From assembly GCF_032118995.1 (NCBI RefSeq), contig NC_092665.1, positions 5,203,501 through 5,267,500 of the forward strand: a stretch of DNA of 64,000 bases. The letters are read 5' to 3'. The DNA comes from Asterias amurensis (Eukaryota; Echinodermata; Asteroidea; Forcipulatida; Asteriidae). Made by a program: the position numbers and the translations under genes. The first letter of the stretch is position 1, and each line of letters begins with the position of its first letter. Shown here one piece after another: positions 1 through 9,839 of this stretch. Under the pieces are notes generated by a model that searched no databases, was not told the origin of the DNA, and was given only the letters and a program-made list of their open reading frames with translations.

Positions 1-1039
1 ACCTGCCAGTCAAATTGACGCTTTGAAAATGTGTTGTGGCATAATCAGAATATTATGGTCGGTAACAAACACATTAACTATAAACACTGGGCCAAAAATG
101 GTGTGAACTTCGTGTGTGACATTTTTGACTCGCAAGGTGTGGCTCTTTCTCTTGTGGCATTTCAAAGGAAATTCAGGGTCAGAACAATTTTTTTAGAGTA
201 CGGGGGCGTGGTCAATGCAATCAAACATTCCTTCCGTAATGTACTGAATGGAGAAACCACAGAAATTGCTCGCCCTTTTTTACCATTTAATTTTGAGACT
301 TTGTTGATGGATATAAAGGGCTCCACCCGTCTGTACAGTGTTTTCACCTCCAGCAAAAAAAGTTGTGCACAAGTTTATTGTTAAATTGGAAGAAAAAATT
401 GGCGTGATTTTTCCGATTCCTCAATGGCACATTTTCTGTGGTTTACCCTTTAACTGTACATGTGACACCAAGATACACGTTGGTTACAGTTTAGATTGGT
501 GCATAGAATTCTGGGTGTAAATTCCTTTCTTTCTAAAATTGGTCGGAAACATTTTAATCTGTGTACTTTTTGTAAAAGGGAAGAAGAGACACTAGTCCAC
601 TTGTTTTGTAATTGCAAGGTGTCTCTGTATTTTTGGCGTCAGATAAAACACTGGTTGACTAATACACTACACATTGACATTAATTTTGACAACACGACTA
701 AGCTGTTTGGTTTTCATATTTATCGGATGAAGATGAACGACAGAAATCCCTTATTTGTTCTTATCAAAAAGGAAATAAATCATTATTTTGTAAAGGAAAA
801 AATGATCTTTGTTAAGAATAACAACTTAGATAAGTTCAATACCAAATGGGAGCCTTTTGTATTGCTATGTACCAACTAAATGCCTTGCATCATCATCAAA
901 CTTCCTGTTTTTGCAAGTTGCCATTTCTCTCTTAGTATCGTTCTATAAGTAGTTGGTTTTACCAGTAGTTTGTGTAGCTTTGTACATTGAAGAAACTTGA
1001 ATAAATTTCCCCCTCCAGGGGAAAAAAAAAAAAAAAAAA
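1..1039 (+). mobile_element. 3' end of a LINE (non-LTR retrotransposon) with poly(A) tail
   Basis: The left edge holds the 3' part of a non-LTR retrotransposon, broken into three short plus-strand frames (31-384, 338-520, 496-879). The last frame encodes a C-x2-C ... H-x3-C pattern (around bases 560-620, containing LCTFCKREEE and LVHLFCNCK) followed by an FWRQI stretch. That is the zinc-binding zf-RVT tail found after the reverse transcriptase in L1/Tx1-like LINEs. An untranslated tail ends in an A run at 1021-1039. The reverse transcriptase core and endonuclease lie outside the window. Frameshifts show that this copy is dead. The next base begins sequence that is collinear with 24651 onward in unit B, so the LINE sits exactly at the edge of the duplicated block. 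Confidence 0.75.
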
Positions 1040-1227
1040 GTTCCATTCCTCGATAATAAAATGACGGCAACATATTTTGAGAACATAAATCTCCAAGAGA
1101 TGTACCTACGTCATGAACTGTTTCTGGTTACCGACCCGTTTTCGCGTAGCTCTCTGAAATTTTGTCGGTCAGTGAATTTGACGTCAGCAACTTGTTTCTG
1201 GTCATGGTCGCCAAAACACGCTCCTGT

Positions 1228-1330
1228 TAAAAATTGAGCTCAATTGGTCGTCGAACTTGCGAGATAATAATGAAAGAAAAAACACCCTTGTCACACGAAG
1301 ATGTGTGCTTTCAGATGCTTGAATTCAAGA
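1228..1330 (+). mobile_element. Partial MITE, family F1
   Basis: This is an internal fragment of the most abundant repeat in the window (family F1, reference copy 40178-40561), from the AATTGGTCGTCGAACTTGCG block to the TTTCAGATGCTTGA block. It stops abruptly where sequence shared with the ALP intron begins. The same truncated copy is at 24838-24942 in unit B, so it predates the duplication. Confidence 0.7.
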
Positions 1331-1540
1331 TCAACGGCACCTAGCCTAAAGCCCAAGCCAAATAAGTGACACAACCTTCGATACCAAGATGAAACCCTCT
1401 ACTAAGCCCACATCCTTGACCTATTTACATGAACAATTAGCCCAAGATTTATGCGGCGCAAAGGTTGTAGGCACAATCATGTTCCGAACGACAGACGATT
1501 GTTCGTACTTGTACAATTGGTACATAAAACAACAATTCAC

Positions 1541-1639
1541 CTAAAAGGTTGTCAGTTTCAAGTGGATTGACGTATTTAAGTTGTTCCAAATTCCACACGT
1601 ACTTGCTGTCTGTCTTGTCTTTACCTGCCTGCCATTCGT
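1541..1639 (-). pseudogene. ALP copy A exon E6
   Basis: A 99-nt exon translating to EWQAGKDKTDSKYVWN and then the NLLG block that precedes LFEP in ALPs. The acceptor is TTTAAG and the donor G|GTGAAT. It enters and leaves in phase 1. The tryptophan codon TGG in YVWN is intact here but is a stop in copy B. Confidence 0.82.
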
Positions 1640-1889
1640 CTTAAACAAAACATAGTATTGTAAAACAACTAGTGAAACAAATCCTTGCTTGATTGTTTCA
1701 ATTCGTAGTATATAGCAAGAGCTTCATGTGACCGAAAGAAAATTAAATGCTGTGAAACTATAAAAAACATCTATAAAGTCAAATTTTGATCAAGTGAAAC
1801 TATTTTGATGAGAGATACTTCTACAAGAACACACAATTTTAAAAGAACATAAACAGACAAGAACATTAGGGCTGAATAGATTAATGACC

Positions 1890-2240
1890 ATTAAAGACAC
1901 TGGACTATATTGGTAATTGTCAAAGACCAGTCTTCTCACTTGGTGTATATCAACATTATGCAATTGGTCGGCGAAGTTGCGATATAATAATGACAGAAAA
2001 AAACTCCCTTGTCACACGAAATTGTGCGCTTTCAGATGCTTAATTTGGGACCTTCAAACTCTAATTAATATGAGGTCTCGAAATCAAATTTGTGGAAAAC
2101 TACTTCTTTCTCGAAAACTACGTTACTTCAGAGGGAGCCGTTTCTCACAATGTTGTATACTATCAACCTCTCCCCATTACTCGTTACCAAGTAAGGTATG
2201 CTAATAATTATTTTTAGTAATAACCAATAGTGTCCACTGC
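1890..2240 (+). mobile_element. MITE, family F1
   Basis: A near full-length F1 element. It starts with AAGACACTGGACTATATTGG and ends with the inverse CCAATAGTGTCCACTGC, so it has terminal inverted repeats and no coding capacity. A short internal deletion removes the AAAATTTGAGCTC block. The orthologous insertion in unit B is 25500-25870. Confidence 0.78.
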
Positions 2241-2279
2241 ATATAAATAAGTTCGTATGGATTGTTGATGATCATGAAC

Positions 2280-2431
2280 AAAAAGATTCGTTTTTACAAA
2301 TCCAAAATTATGTATGATGTTACTATAATTGACAAAGCTCCTAGCTTAGGAGTAAAACGTAACTAATAGTACTAAATTATATGTAAAGTATACATCATAC
2401 ATAAGTTTGGATTTGTAAAAACGAATCTTTT
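2280..2431. mobile_element. Fold-back palindrome, family F8
   Basis: Arms of about 45 bp: the left arm begins AAAGATTCGTTTTTACAAAT and the right arm is its reverse complement, ending at 2431. The spacer is about 60 bp and itself contains GCTCCTAGCTTAGGAG. Copies are at 25908-26066 and, with a truncated right end, at 54071-54218, always inside the ALP gene. Confidence 0.8.
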
Positions 2432-2534
2432 ATTTCAGATTCATTACCACTTTATATTCAAGTACATTCCTCCTATCTTCTATAACTACGCACCATGCTG
2501 TCTCTATGGTAATGTCAGCGCCTTGTGGCTCATG

Positions 2535-2830
2535 GACAGTTATCGATTCACCATTGTCGACTTACCAATATTGATTTACCATTGTCGTTTCAATATTATC
2601 TTTTCCCATTATCGATTCTCCATTACTGATTCACAGTTATCTTTTTACGACTATCGGTTCACCATTATTGATCCACAAATATTATTGAATCACCATTATC
2701 GATTCACCAACATCGAATAGTGGTTATTGATTTACAAATATCGACTCACCAATATCGACTAATAATTATCGATCAACCAATTTTGATTCACCTTTATCAA
2801 TTCAGCATTATTGATTTCAGTAGCTCGGTT
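2535..2830. repeat. Degenerate minisatellite based on ATCGATTCACCATT
   Basis: About twenty imperfect units of roughly 14-15 bp (TATCGATTCACCAT, TATCGACTCACCAA and similar), AT-rich and partly self-complementary through TCGA. Several open frames arise simply from the periodicity and are not genes. It lies in the ALP intron between E5 and E6 and is conserved at 26168-26465 and 54263-54490. Confidence 0.8.
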
Positions 2831-2925
2831 TCTATGGAACCTGGATGGGATCAGAAGCTGTTAAAGCAAAATGGTGCAATAGTCATCAATAATTGGGTTT
2901 AAGTTTTATCAGGTTTACATCATAC

Positions 2926-3037
2926 CAATGAGATTTCGTCCATCATTTCTAGATCCAGCTTTAGAAGAGTCTTCAGGATACTCTGGGTCGGCAGCTTCTC
3001 TCGGTAACATTTTCATCCTTCCCCCACCCATTATAAC
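2926..3037 (-). pseudogene. ALP copy A exon E5
   Basis: A 112-nt exon. The acceptor CCAG precedes VIMGGGRMKMLPREAADPEY and the exon ends at the DGRNLI block before G|GTATGA. VIMGGGR is the conserved ALP strand after the IDV segment. It enters in phase 0 and leaves in phase 1, matching E4 and E6. Confidence 0.83.
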
Positions 3038-3432
3038 CTGGCATAGATTAATAAAGAATTAGTAGAAAACTGACCGTACCATGAAGTTGGTGGTCGGCAT
3101 GCAGCAATGACTAGCAGGTAGGGTATTCTAGGAAGCTGCTTCGGAAGTGCTGCTAGGAAGTTTGAAATAATGAAATTTGCCAGCCTTTCATTATGTGAGC
3201 ACGCTTTAAAAAAAATTCTAAAAAATGATTAACTGTTTAAATTGATTAATTGTTTACATTGATTAACTATCGAATGCTTCCAGCTACCTGTTTCATTGCC
3301 GGTCAGTTTGTGAGATACTCTGATTCAAAAACCAAAATAACCCATGATATTAGTGAGGGTATCGAATAATCAAACGGTACATTCAGAATAGTGAACGCGA
3401 ACACTGGTTTGTGTCAATGTTGCAGATTGTAC

Positions 3433-3608
3433 CTGTGTATCCTGTCCGAGTGTTATGAGTTGCTGAGCGATGTCAATGCAACCGATGTCAGTTTCCTTCT
3501 GCGGTATATCAGAGTCACACTCCCAGTCTCGATGGGGCGAATGTGCGTAAAGTGCGGCAGGGGTAGCGTGTGTCACACAGGCAGTGCTGACGAATCCCGT
3601 TGCCTTGC
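3433..3608 (-). pseudogene. ALP copy A exon E4
   Basis: A 176-nt exon with acceptor CTAAAG and donor CAG|GTACAA. It translates to GKATGFVSTACVTHATPAAL, then YAHSPHRDWECDSDIP and GCIDIAQQLI. This is the ALP block with the conserved Thr/His magnesium-site region (THATPAA) and the DIA.QL helix. Confidence 0.85.
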
Positions 3609-3773
3609 CTTTAGAAAGCACACAAAGCAACGTAAACCTAATTTATTAGCTATTATATTTGATCGATACAATTTCAAGAACACAAGATTAAAATTAATAC
3701 AAAACACTTGACAACAAATCAATGAAAGTAAATCATTTTTATTATACACACATTGACTGGCAATGAGTTAAAT

Positions 3774-3895
3774 GTACGTCTACCCCCGAGGGACTTTGGG
3801 TGACCAGAAGAGGGACCTATTTCCCGAGGCTGAAGGCCAAGGGAAATAGGCCCCTCCTCTGGTCACTAACAGGCACGAGGGGGGAATAGACGTAC
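3774..3895. mobile_element. Palindromic element, family F7
   Basis: Outer arms ACGTCTACCCC and GGGGAATAGACGT enclose a strong inverted repeat: GACCAGAAGAGGGACCTATT on the left against AATAGGCCCCTCCTCTGGTC on the right, with a GAGGCTGAAGGCCAA loop. It is noncoding. The orthologous copy is at 27408-27531. Confidence 0.75.
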
Positions 3896-4197
3896 ACTGG
3901 TTACCGAATTGTGCCAGTCAATATTGTGTATTATTATACAGCTCGGTCTTAAATGTGAAATAAGAACAACACGTGGAAAAGAAAGGAAGTCTTGTAGTTG
4001 CTGTTCACGGTCCAAGTCAAGAGAGGGCGCTGTAACCGGGCACTATTTACAAAGAGCTAGTTCCCGCAAAACATATGCGCCCGATCACTAGACTAAGCTC
4101 ATCCCACGAGACCGTGTTCAGCCAACCAGAATACAGAAAAGGCAAGAGGTGTGTTATAAAACATTATATGAATATGTTGACGTTCTTTTACACTTAC

Positions 4198-4346
4198 CAG
4201 ACTTTTGAGCAGATATCATAACAGACTCCACATTAGCATTGAGACTAGATTTACAATCTCCTTTAATAGCAGAATCGTCTAGGCCTATCACTGCTGTCTT
4301 GGTTTTAACACCACTAAAATAAGCAGTAGCCGTACCAGCCGAGTCC
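4198..4346 (-). pseudogene. ALP copy A exon E3, 5' part deleted
   Basis: It encodes DSAGTATAYFSGVKTKTAVI through the ISAQKSG block and ends at a good donor (CTG|GTAAGT). In copies B and C this exon is 175 nt and starts TYNT after an AG acceptor. Here only 149 nt remain. A 95-bp deletion, compared with 27954-28048 of copy B, removes the acceptor and the first codons and joins the exon to the flank of MITE F2. The serine of DSA is the expected phosphorylated nucleophile. Confidence 0.85.
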
Positions 4347-4358
4347 ACTCAATATAGT

Positions 4359-4610
4359 GGGTGCGTTCGTTTAACTTCACTGGGTCGACCCCGATCTGCC
4401 CCGGTTAGTTCGAATAGCTTTGACGGGGCTCACCCGGGTCAGCCCCCCCCCCCCCAAGTGCCCTGCTTGTGGAGTGGGTCACTTGGGGTGATCTGAGGTG
4501 CATGCCTTTACCACGAGAAGGCGAGTGTGTTCGTTCGATTAGCTCTTGTCAGGGGTTCACCCGAGTGAGCACCACGGGGTCGACCCAGGGAAGCTTATCG
4601 CGCACACCCA
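4359..4610 (+). mobile_element. MITE, family F2 (GGGTGCGTTCG ends)
   Basis: Terminal inverted repeats GGGTGCGTTCGTTTAACTTC at the left and GGTCGACCCAGGGAAGCTTA with CGCACACCC at the right. The interior is GC-rich with a C10-11 run and further palindromes (GGGTCACTTGGGGTGA). It is noncoding. Other copies are at 28061-28309, 41373-41736, 48551-48703 and 55228-55457. Confidence 0.82.
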
Positions 4611-4789
4611 CTATTTGTATCATATTTGGGCACTGATTTCAGTGGATAAACGTGCAGTGACGTAAGCATTATGTTTCTGTGTTTTGATTGGTCCGAGGTG
4701 ATGTTTGGCATTTGTACTAGCGGTCATCTGCATATGAATCTAGGTGAAAGGTGAAGCCGGACAAGGATTGACCTACGCTGGAAGCCACT

Positions 4790-4910
4790 CTCTGGCGTTA
4801 TTATTCACGAGCCTCGAAGTGTGACGTCAGATGTTCAGGCTATAGGAATATACTAGCCTGAACATCTGACGCCACACTTCGAGGCTCGTGAATAACGCCA
4901 GAGAGTAACC
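4790..4910. mobile_element. Perfect-arm palindrome, family F5
   Basis: Left arm TCTGGCGTTATTATTCACGAG through GATGTTCAGGCTA. The right arm is its reverse complement ending in AATAACGCCAGA, around a short ATAGGAATATACT centre. Arms are about 50 bp and nearly identical, so this would be a stable cruciform or hairpin. The orthologue is at 28486-28606, and one-arm relics are at 41745-41775 and 55925-55975. Confidence 0.8.
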
Positions 4911-5639
4911 TCTCGCCTCTAAGGTCAATCCCCGTCACCAATCCCCGTCAATCCCGTCCCACGATTCGTCCTGTACAGTTTTGATCAACGTTCTTCCAAT
5001 TGTTGTGCCGTTAATGTTGCTTTAGAGACGGGTTGTAATGGCTCCTTTATTGTCCTTGGTTTATATGATTGTAATGTGGTGGCTATGTTTTCTAGTCTTT
5101 AATAATGTTTGGGGATGAATGAATAAACCCCGTGATACAAATATGTTTGATAGCGCCCTCATTCGGTCAAAAGTACGGCGCATTTCTGTTTGAATGTCCA
5201 AATCAAAGTACAGGGCTGCGTATTGGCGGTCGTACCAATAGATGTTTCAGTCATTGTCCAGTGATTATCCAATGTCCAATTCAACCGCCAAAAACTCACC
5301 CATGGCTGGCTTAAAGTCAGCGCCAAAAAAATCTGCAGTAATTATGCAAAATGACACTCCCACAATATACCTGCATTGGTGCAAAATAATTCTCTTAAAA
5401 ACGCCACAACCGGCAACTTTCCGCACAATAGTTAAACAATATTATTGTAATCATAAATAACATTTGTTATTACTTTACCGTGACATGACTTGGCTTGTTT
5501 CGATGCGGCACCATTATGAGAGTGTGGGCTTCGACGAGTGCAATTTGTTTGCAAGAACATTGCACGATTACTAGTGAGTTACTCCTGCATTGCAGTTTAA
5601 AAAGTAGTAGTAAGGGCGTTTCATGTATATAAACCAGTG

Positions 5640-5763
5640 GGTGGATTAGTCTAGGACTAGTCTTTACTCGACTTAGGACGAGTTACTCGTCCTAACTTTG
5701 GACTACCCATACGTTTTTAATATCTCCTAGGACTAGTCCTAACTCTTTGTGAAATCGACCCCA
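5640..5763. mobile_element. Palindromic element, family F6
   Basis: It begins near GGATTAGTCTAGGACTAGTC and ends with TAGTCCTAACTCTTTGTGAA. The core repeats GGACTAGTCC and TTAGGACGAG in both orientations. It is noncoding. Related copies are at 24066-24226 (between ALP E6 and E7 of unit B) and 29327-29450. Confidence 0.72.
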
Positions 5764-5856
5764 GGCCTGCTTTAAGTGGGAGGTTTTTTAAACGGTGAAG
5801 ATCTCCTGCAGTAGTTGTTTCAGTGTGTAGGTTCGAGACGTAATAATTATTGTTAC

Positions 5857-6090
5857 CTTTGACAAAGCTACACTAGGGAACTTATCCCATTCGAGGTCTG
5901 TTTCTTCCCCGTGATCTCCTTCCAGCTGCCCCTTGAGAATCCTCGCAGCCGTCACGGTTGTTATACCCATCCCATCTCCGACGAAAAACACTACGTTCTT
6001 AGCTTTATTCGTATTGAGTGTTTGCTCTCTGGTAATAGCTTTCTGCAAACTGTCACTAGCCAGGTCATTCCAGTACTTCGCACCATACAA
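5857..6090 (-). pseudogene. ALP copy A exon E2 (intact frame)
   Basis: An open exon translating to YGAKYWNDLASDSLQKAI, then [27 protein letters not shown] and the FPSVALSK block. VGDGMG carries the metal-binding aspartate. The donor is AAAG|GTAACA and the exon leaves in phase 0, matching E3. The 5' limit is inferred from TTAATAG just before the TTG codon at 6088-6090. In copies B and C this AG is CG, so the true acceptor could differ. Confidence 0.8.
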
Positions 6091-6420
6091 CTATTAATTT
6101 ATACAAACACTACAAACACCACTCGAAGACAATTAGATAGTGTCGTATGCTCAGAACTGAAAGAACATTGGTGGAATTTTATGGGTTTCGTGATTGAGCT
6201 TTTGCAGATGTTGAAGCTCCTTGTAAATAGGATAAATTGATCAAGAGTGCACTTAAAAAATAATTATTGACATAAAACAACTTTAGTTTACTAAATAAAA
6301 TATCAATTTTTTGATTATGGGGGTATTTATTTTCATTAAATTAATCACTATACAGATATCTAATTGGCATATAGTTCTAAACATTATTGTCATATTAATT
6401 GCAACACCGAAATACATATA

Positions 6421-6745
6421 CCGGGTATTTTGTTATGAGATTAAGGTGTGTTCTTTCTCGACCCTCATCTTCTGTGTTTTTCGATAAAAAATAATCGGCT
6501 GTAATATTTGTTGTGTTCGTACGTCGTTAAACTATCAATAAAAGACAATGGAACAGGGCACATTGCGTCAAAAACTCGGGTTCTATTCACGTGATAACAA
6601 CAAGCAAAACAACAGAGCTCTCGTACAACCAGATCTCGCGTGAAACAATGTGATCACTAAGTCTGCATACATTATCGTATTCAACTTTGATCCGTTGAAA
6701 AGTCAAATGGAACGCTACTCTATTCAAGCGAGAACCACTATATGC
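6421..6745. other. Strongly conserved noncoding block next to ALP E1 (copy A)
   Basis: This block between candidate exon E1 and exon E2 is almost identical in all three units (30078-30403 and 57438-57766), with only about five differences counted over the first ~290 bp of A versus C. The neighbouring intron sequence (for example 6240-6420) differs much more. I see no long frame, tRNA or transposon ends in it. It contains AATAAA on the plus strand and TCACGTGA, an E-box-like palindrome. Function is unknown. Confidence 0.5.
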
Positions 6746-6753
6746 CTACTTAC

Positions 6754-6952
6754 TTTGTGGTAGCACAATGCCTCCTGCAGTCAGCATATAGATCCAAATT
6801 AACCATATTAATGTTGAAATCAAAGTAACATAATTAGAAGTAATGAAACAGTGTATACCGATCGTCACTGTTTGTATCCGACTGAGGTCATAGTCAGTTT
6901 GATTTACAGACTTCATAACTATAGAACAGCCATAACTTATCATGTCATTCAT
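6754..6952 (-). pseudogene. Candidate ALP first coding exon E1, copy A
   Basis: A hydrophobic segment ending in LIWLIWIYMLTAGGIVLPQ precedes a good donor (CAAA|GTAAGT at the 6754 boundary). It resembles the signal-peptide exon of secreted ALPs. Copy C has a compact version starting with its own ATG (57768-57834). Here the nearest in-frame ATG is further upstream. The phase-1 exit does not match the inferred phase-0 start of E2, so either a small exon is missing or this exon is misassigned. Confidence 0.35.
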
Positions 6953-6959
6953 TCTTTGG

Positions 6960-7970
6960 CTTTTGAACCTTGGAAATAAATTATCGGTTCTTGAACTTTA
7001 ATTTCATATTTCAAATGGCCATTATCTATATCGGTACTTGTACTATATCATCAACTTCACATCTGTATTTTTTAATACCAATTAATCTACTGTGAAGTTT
7101 TACAAAAAATGGGACTCCTTCAAAGTATTGTGCCGAGGTTAACTCTGCATTTTACTAAAGTGGTATACTATGTCGGTAAATGTTACACTTTGTTTTGCTG
7201 TTACGGTTTTTCAGCATAATTGTATGAGGAGTTGTAATAAGATTAGTTCAAAAAAAAAAATCACCCCGAAAAACTAATAGTTACGAAAGCCCTCCAGAAA
7301 AAAAACGATTGTTAAATCTCTGATAACGGCTTGATTCGTCATAATGGATTCACCAACGCCTCCCCTCCCATCCCTACCCCCACCCCTCCCCGCGTAAATA
7401 GCGGATGGCGTATCAGCGTTACAAATCCTTAACGATTGAATGTGCATACAATCTAATTACATACACGTTTTGATGATTCCGTAATGATGGACTGTAAATT
7501 GTGATAACCGAATCAAAATATCTTGGCGTTTTTTTTTTTTTAGCACTATTCGAAATAGTTGATCCTCAATGTACACGTTCTTAGTAAATTGTAGGCCTCT
7601 CATTGACATGCATGGAGTATTTATTAAATTACTGGGCCCTCGACTTCTTCAATGCTATTTATTTATTCAACAATATTATCCTGCATTTACAGATATGTGT
7701 TTGTTCATAACAATAAGTAAAACAATTGAAAAGGGGAGTGGTACGAGGTCTTAAGCGTTTGTCTAAAATCAACAGTATCTTAGGCCCCGTTCCCACTGGA
7801 CCCCGCGTTAATTTGGCCGTAAACAAAAGACTAAGCCGAAGGCAGGCCGGGTCCTTCATCTACGACCACGACCCCGCCAGTTTGAAACGAATGTTCAAGA
7901 CTATGACTTAGCACTATATAGCAAAGCCATTTTCGGTTTACATGAATAGGCCCAAAACAATTGGAATGGA
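6960..7970. other. Intergenic region between divergent ALP A and C1q gene 1
   Basis: No gene is supported. It holds A/T runs, a C-rich stretch (7362-7395) and a GGCCCCGTTCCCACTGGACC segment (7781-7915) that resembles one end of a TIR element. That segment recurs at 58797-58925 but is absent from unit B, where a deletion joins the C-rich stretch (to 31018) directly to MITE F1. Confidence 0.5.
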
Positions 7971-7974
7971 CTTG

Positions 7975-8318
7975 TAAGTTCACTCTTGCCGTATCTCAAC
8001 TATGCATTAAATAACAAACCTGTGAAAATTAGAGCTCAATTGGTCGTCGAAGTTGCGAGATAATAATGAAAGAAAAAACACCCTTGTCACAAGAAGTTGT
8101 GTGCTTTCAGATGCTTGATTTCGAGACCCTCAAAATATAATTCTGAGGTCTCGAAACCAAATTCGTGGAAAATTACTTCTTTCTCGAAAACTACGTCTCT
8201 TCAGAGGGAGTCGTTTCTCACAGTCTTTCATACTGCCAACAGCTCCCCATTACTCGTTACCAAGTAAGGTTTTATGCTAATTTGAGTAATTAACCAATAG
8301 TGTGCACTGCCTTTAAGC
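7975..8318 (+). mobile_element. MITE, family F1
   Basis: An F1 copy with the usual core (GCTCAATTGGTCGTCGAAGT ... GAGTAATTAACCAATAGTGT) and a decayed left terminus. Equivalent copies are 31036-31292 (5'-truncated) and 58993-59345. The right end GTGTGCACTGCCTTTAA is intact. Confidence 0.75.
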
Positions 8319-8644
8319 ACATTTTGACAATTTTGAGATTTTCAATATATGAACGAGTCCTTTATGTCAAAGAAGTTGCCCAAGATGGGGACAGAATCTC
8401 CGGGGACAGATTTCAATGAGACACCGGCCCAAGGGGGAATCCTGCCTTACGTGTTTTTTAAAACAATCAAAATTACTTCAATCTCATCCAAAAGTTCATT
8501 TGATTGTTTTTGATTTTTGTGGTTTATATTGATTGTTTCTGCTCCATTGAATATTCTTGTTTCCCAAAAGCATTTGTGCGTTTCGGTGGTAGTAGACTCT
8601 GAGAAAACAAATAATACAATTGAAACTCAGTTTAAAAATACCAT

Positions 8645-9020
8645 TTAAGGGCAAAGGCAGGACACATTAATAGGTAACTTTCAACCACTAGTGAGTCTTT
8701 TCACTTGGTGTATCTCAACATATTCTTAAATTAACAAACCCGTGAACAAAAATTTGAGCTCAATTGGTCGTCGAAATTGCGAGAGAATAATGGGAAAATC
8801 ACCCCGTCGCACAAGTTGTGTGCTTTCAGATGCCTTCAGTTTGAGACCTTTAACAACTCGAGAAAATACTTCTTTCTCAAAAACTAGGTTTCTTCAGAGA
8901 GAGCCGTTTCTAACAATGTTTTATACTATTGACATCTCTCCATTGCTAATTACCAAGTAAGTCTTTATGCTAGCAATTCTGTTGAGTAATTACCTATGGT
9001 GTCCAGTGCCTTTAATGTTG
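8645..9020 (+). mobile_element. MITE, F1 subfamily with AATAATGGGAAAATCACC
   Basis: A diverged F1 subfamily. It starts TTTAAGGGCAAAGGCAGGAC and ends TATGGTGTCCAGTGCCTTTA, giving terminal inverted repeats. Matching copies are 20553-20900, 31618-31993 and 59673-60044. Three of the four lie just upstream of a C1q promoter array. Confidence 0.75.
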
Positions 9021-9400
9021 CTCTGTTGGTGGCGCACTCTACTATAAATACATTGTCATCGCATTTCTATTTCGGAAAAAAACATACTGAGTTAGTGTTA
9101 GTAAACATATACCAATGATAGAGTAAGTCACTGTACTTCAAAAGAGTGGAAGAACGAATTAGATCCATCTGAACAGTATATATATTGCGTACGCAGTTCT
9201 TTCTTTGATAATAAACTTGCACTTTAACTCACAATCATCAGGGAAACACAACAATTGAGCGGAAATAGAAGGAAAACGGCCAGGAACTTCAGGAAGCAAT
9301 CACACAGTGCAACCCAGTAGGGCGGATATACATGTAAAAACACCATACCATTAAAGCGTGTACAAATTGATCTCCATTGGTAACATACAGCCTCATCCAA

Positions 9401-9835
9401 ACCAGTGATAGAGTAAGTCACTGCTTTCAATCAGTGACTTTACCACATACACAGTGTAGTGTAGAGTTTTACACCATTAGTATCCATTCAATATACAGTA
9501 TCATTCAAACCAATGATAGAGTAAGTCACTGTCATAAATCAGTGACTTTAACACGGTATTGACGCACAATTGTAACATACAGCCTCATCCAAACCAATGA
9601 TAGAGTAAGTCACTGCTTTCAATCAGTGACTTTACCACATACACAATGTAGTGTAAAGTTTTACACCATCGGTATCCATTCAACATACAGTATCATTCAA
9701 ACCAATGGTAGAGTAAGTCACTGTCATAAATCAGTGATTTTAACACGGTATTGATCCACAATTGTAACATACAGCCTCGTCCAAACCAATGGTAGAGTAA
9801 GTCACTGCATTCAATCAGTGACTTTAACACGTATC
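9401..9835 (+). repeat. Promoter-proximal CCAAT/palindrome array, C1q gene 1
   Basis: Five modules start at 9401, 9509, 9593, 9701 and 9785. The spacing is 108, 84, 108, 84, so the true period is a 192-bp two-module unit. Each module is ACCAATGATAGAGTAAGTCA (or a close variant), then CTG, an 8-bp spacer and CAGTGACTTTA. That is a CCAAT-like box plus an inverted repeat AGTCACTG/CAGTGACT. The array ends 125 bp (module start to TATA) upstream of the TATA box. A degenerate single module is at about 9110. Confidence 0.85.
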
Positions 9836-9839
9836 TATG

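Larger units (their letters stand above)
1541..6952 (-). pseudogene. Alkaline phosphatase, tandem copy A (broken, continues left of the window)
   Basis: This is the minus-strand remains of an animal alkaline phosphatase, a secreted or GPI-anchored metalloenzyme that hydrolyses phosphomonoesters with two Zn, one Mg and a serine nucleophile. Exons visible, 5' to 3': E1 candidate signal exon 6754-6952; E2 5857-6090 (GDGMG metal-site Asp); E3 4198-4346 (DSAGTATAY, nucleophile Ser); E4 3433-3608; E5 2926-3037; E6 1541-1639. Lengths and phases of E4-E6 match those of copies B and C. E7 and the C-terminal exons must lie left of base 1, displaced by the LINE. The copy is judged broken because E3 lacks its acceptor and about 26 coding bases (a 95-bp deletion relative to copy B). 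Otherwise E2, E4, E5 and E6 are open and canonically spliced. Exon skipping could in principle rescue a transcript but would lose the catalytic serine. Confidence 0.8.

Noticed and set aside
2523..2902. Frames in the ATCGATTCACC minisatellite (also 26356-26538 and 54251-54500)
   Set aside because: Produced by the low-complexity period, with no stop in the repeated unit; no domain or splice context.
3391..3711. 106-codon plus-strand frame, also at 27024-27344
   Set aside because: It is the antisense of ALP exon E4. The minus-strand translation matches the ALP family and has correct splice sites.
5911..6240. 109-codon plus-strand frame
   Set aside because: Antisense of ALP exon E2 and its flank.
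9401..9835. Regularly spaced palindromic repeats that superficially resemble a CRISPR array
   Set aside because: The spacing alternates 108/84, the spacers repeat between modules and between units, there are no cas genes, and the host is an animal. It is a promoter-proximal tandem repeat.
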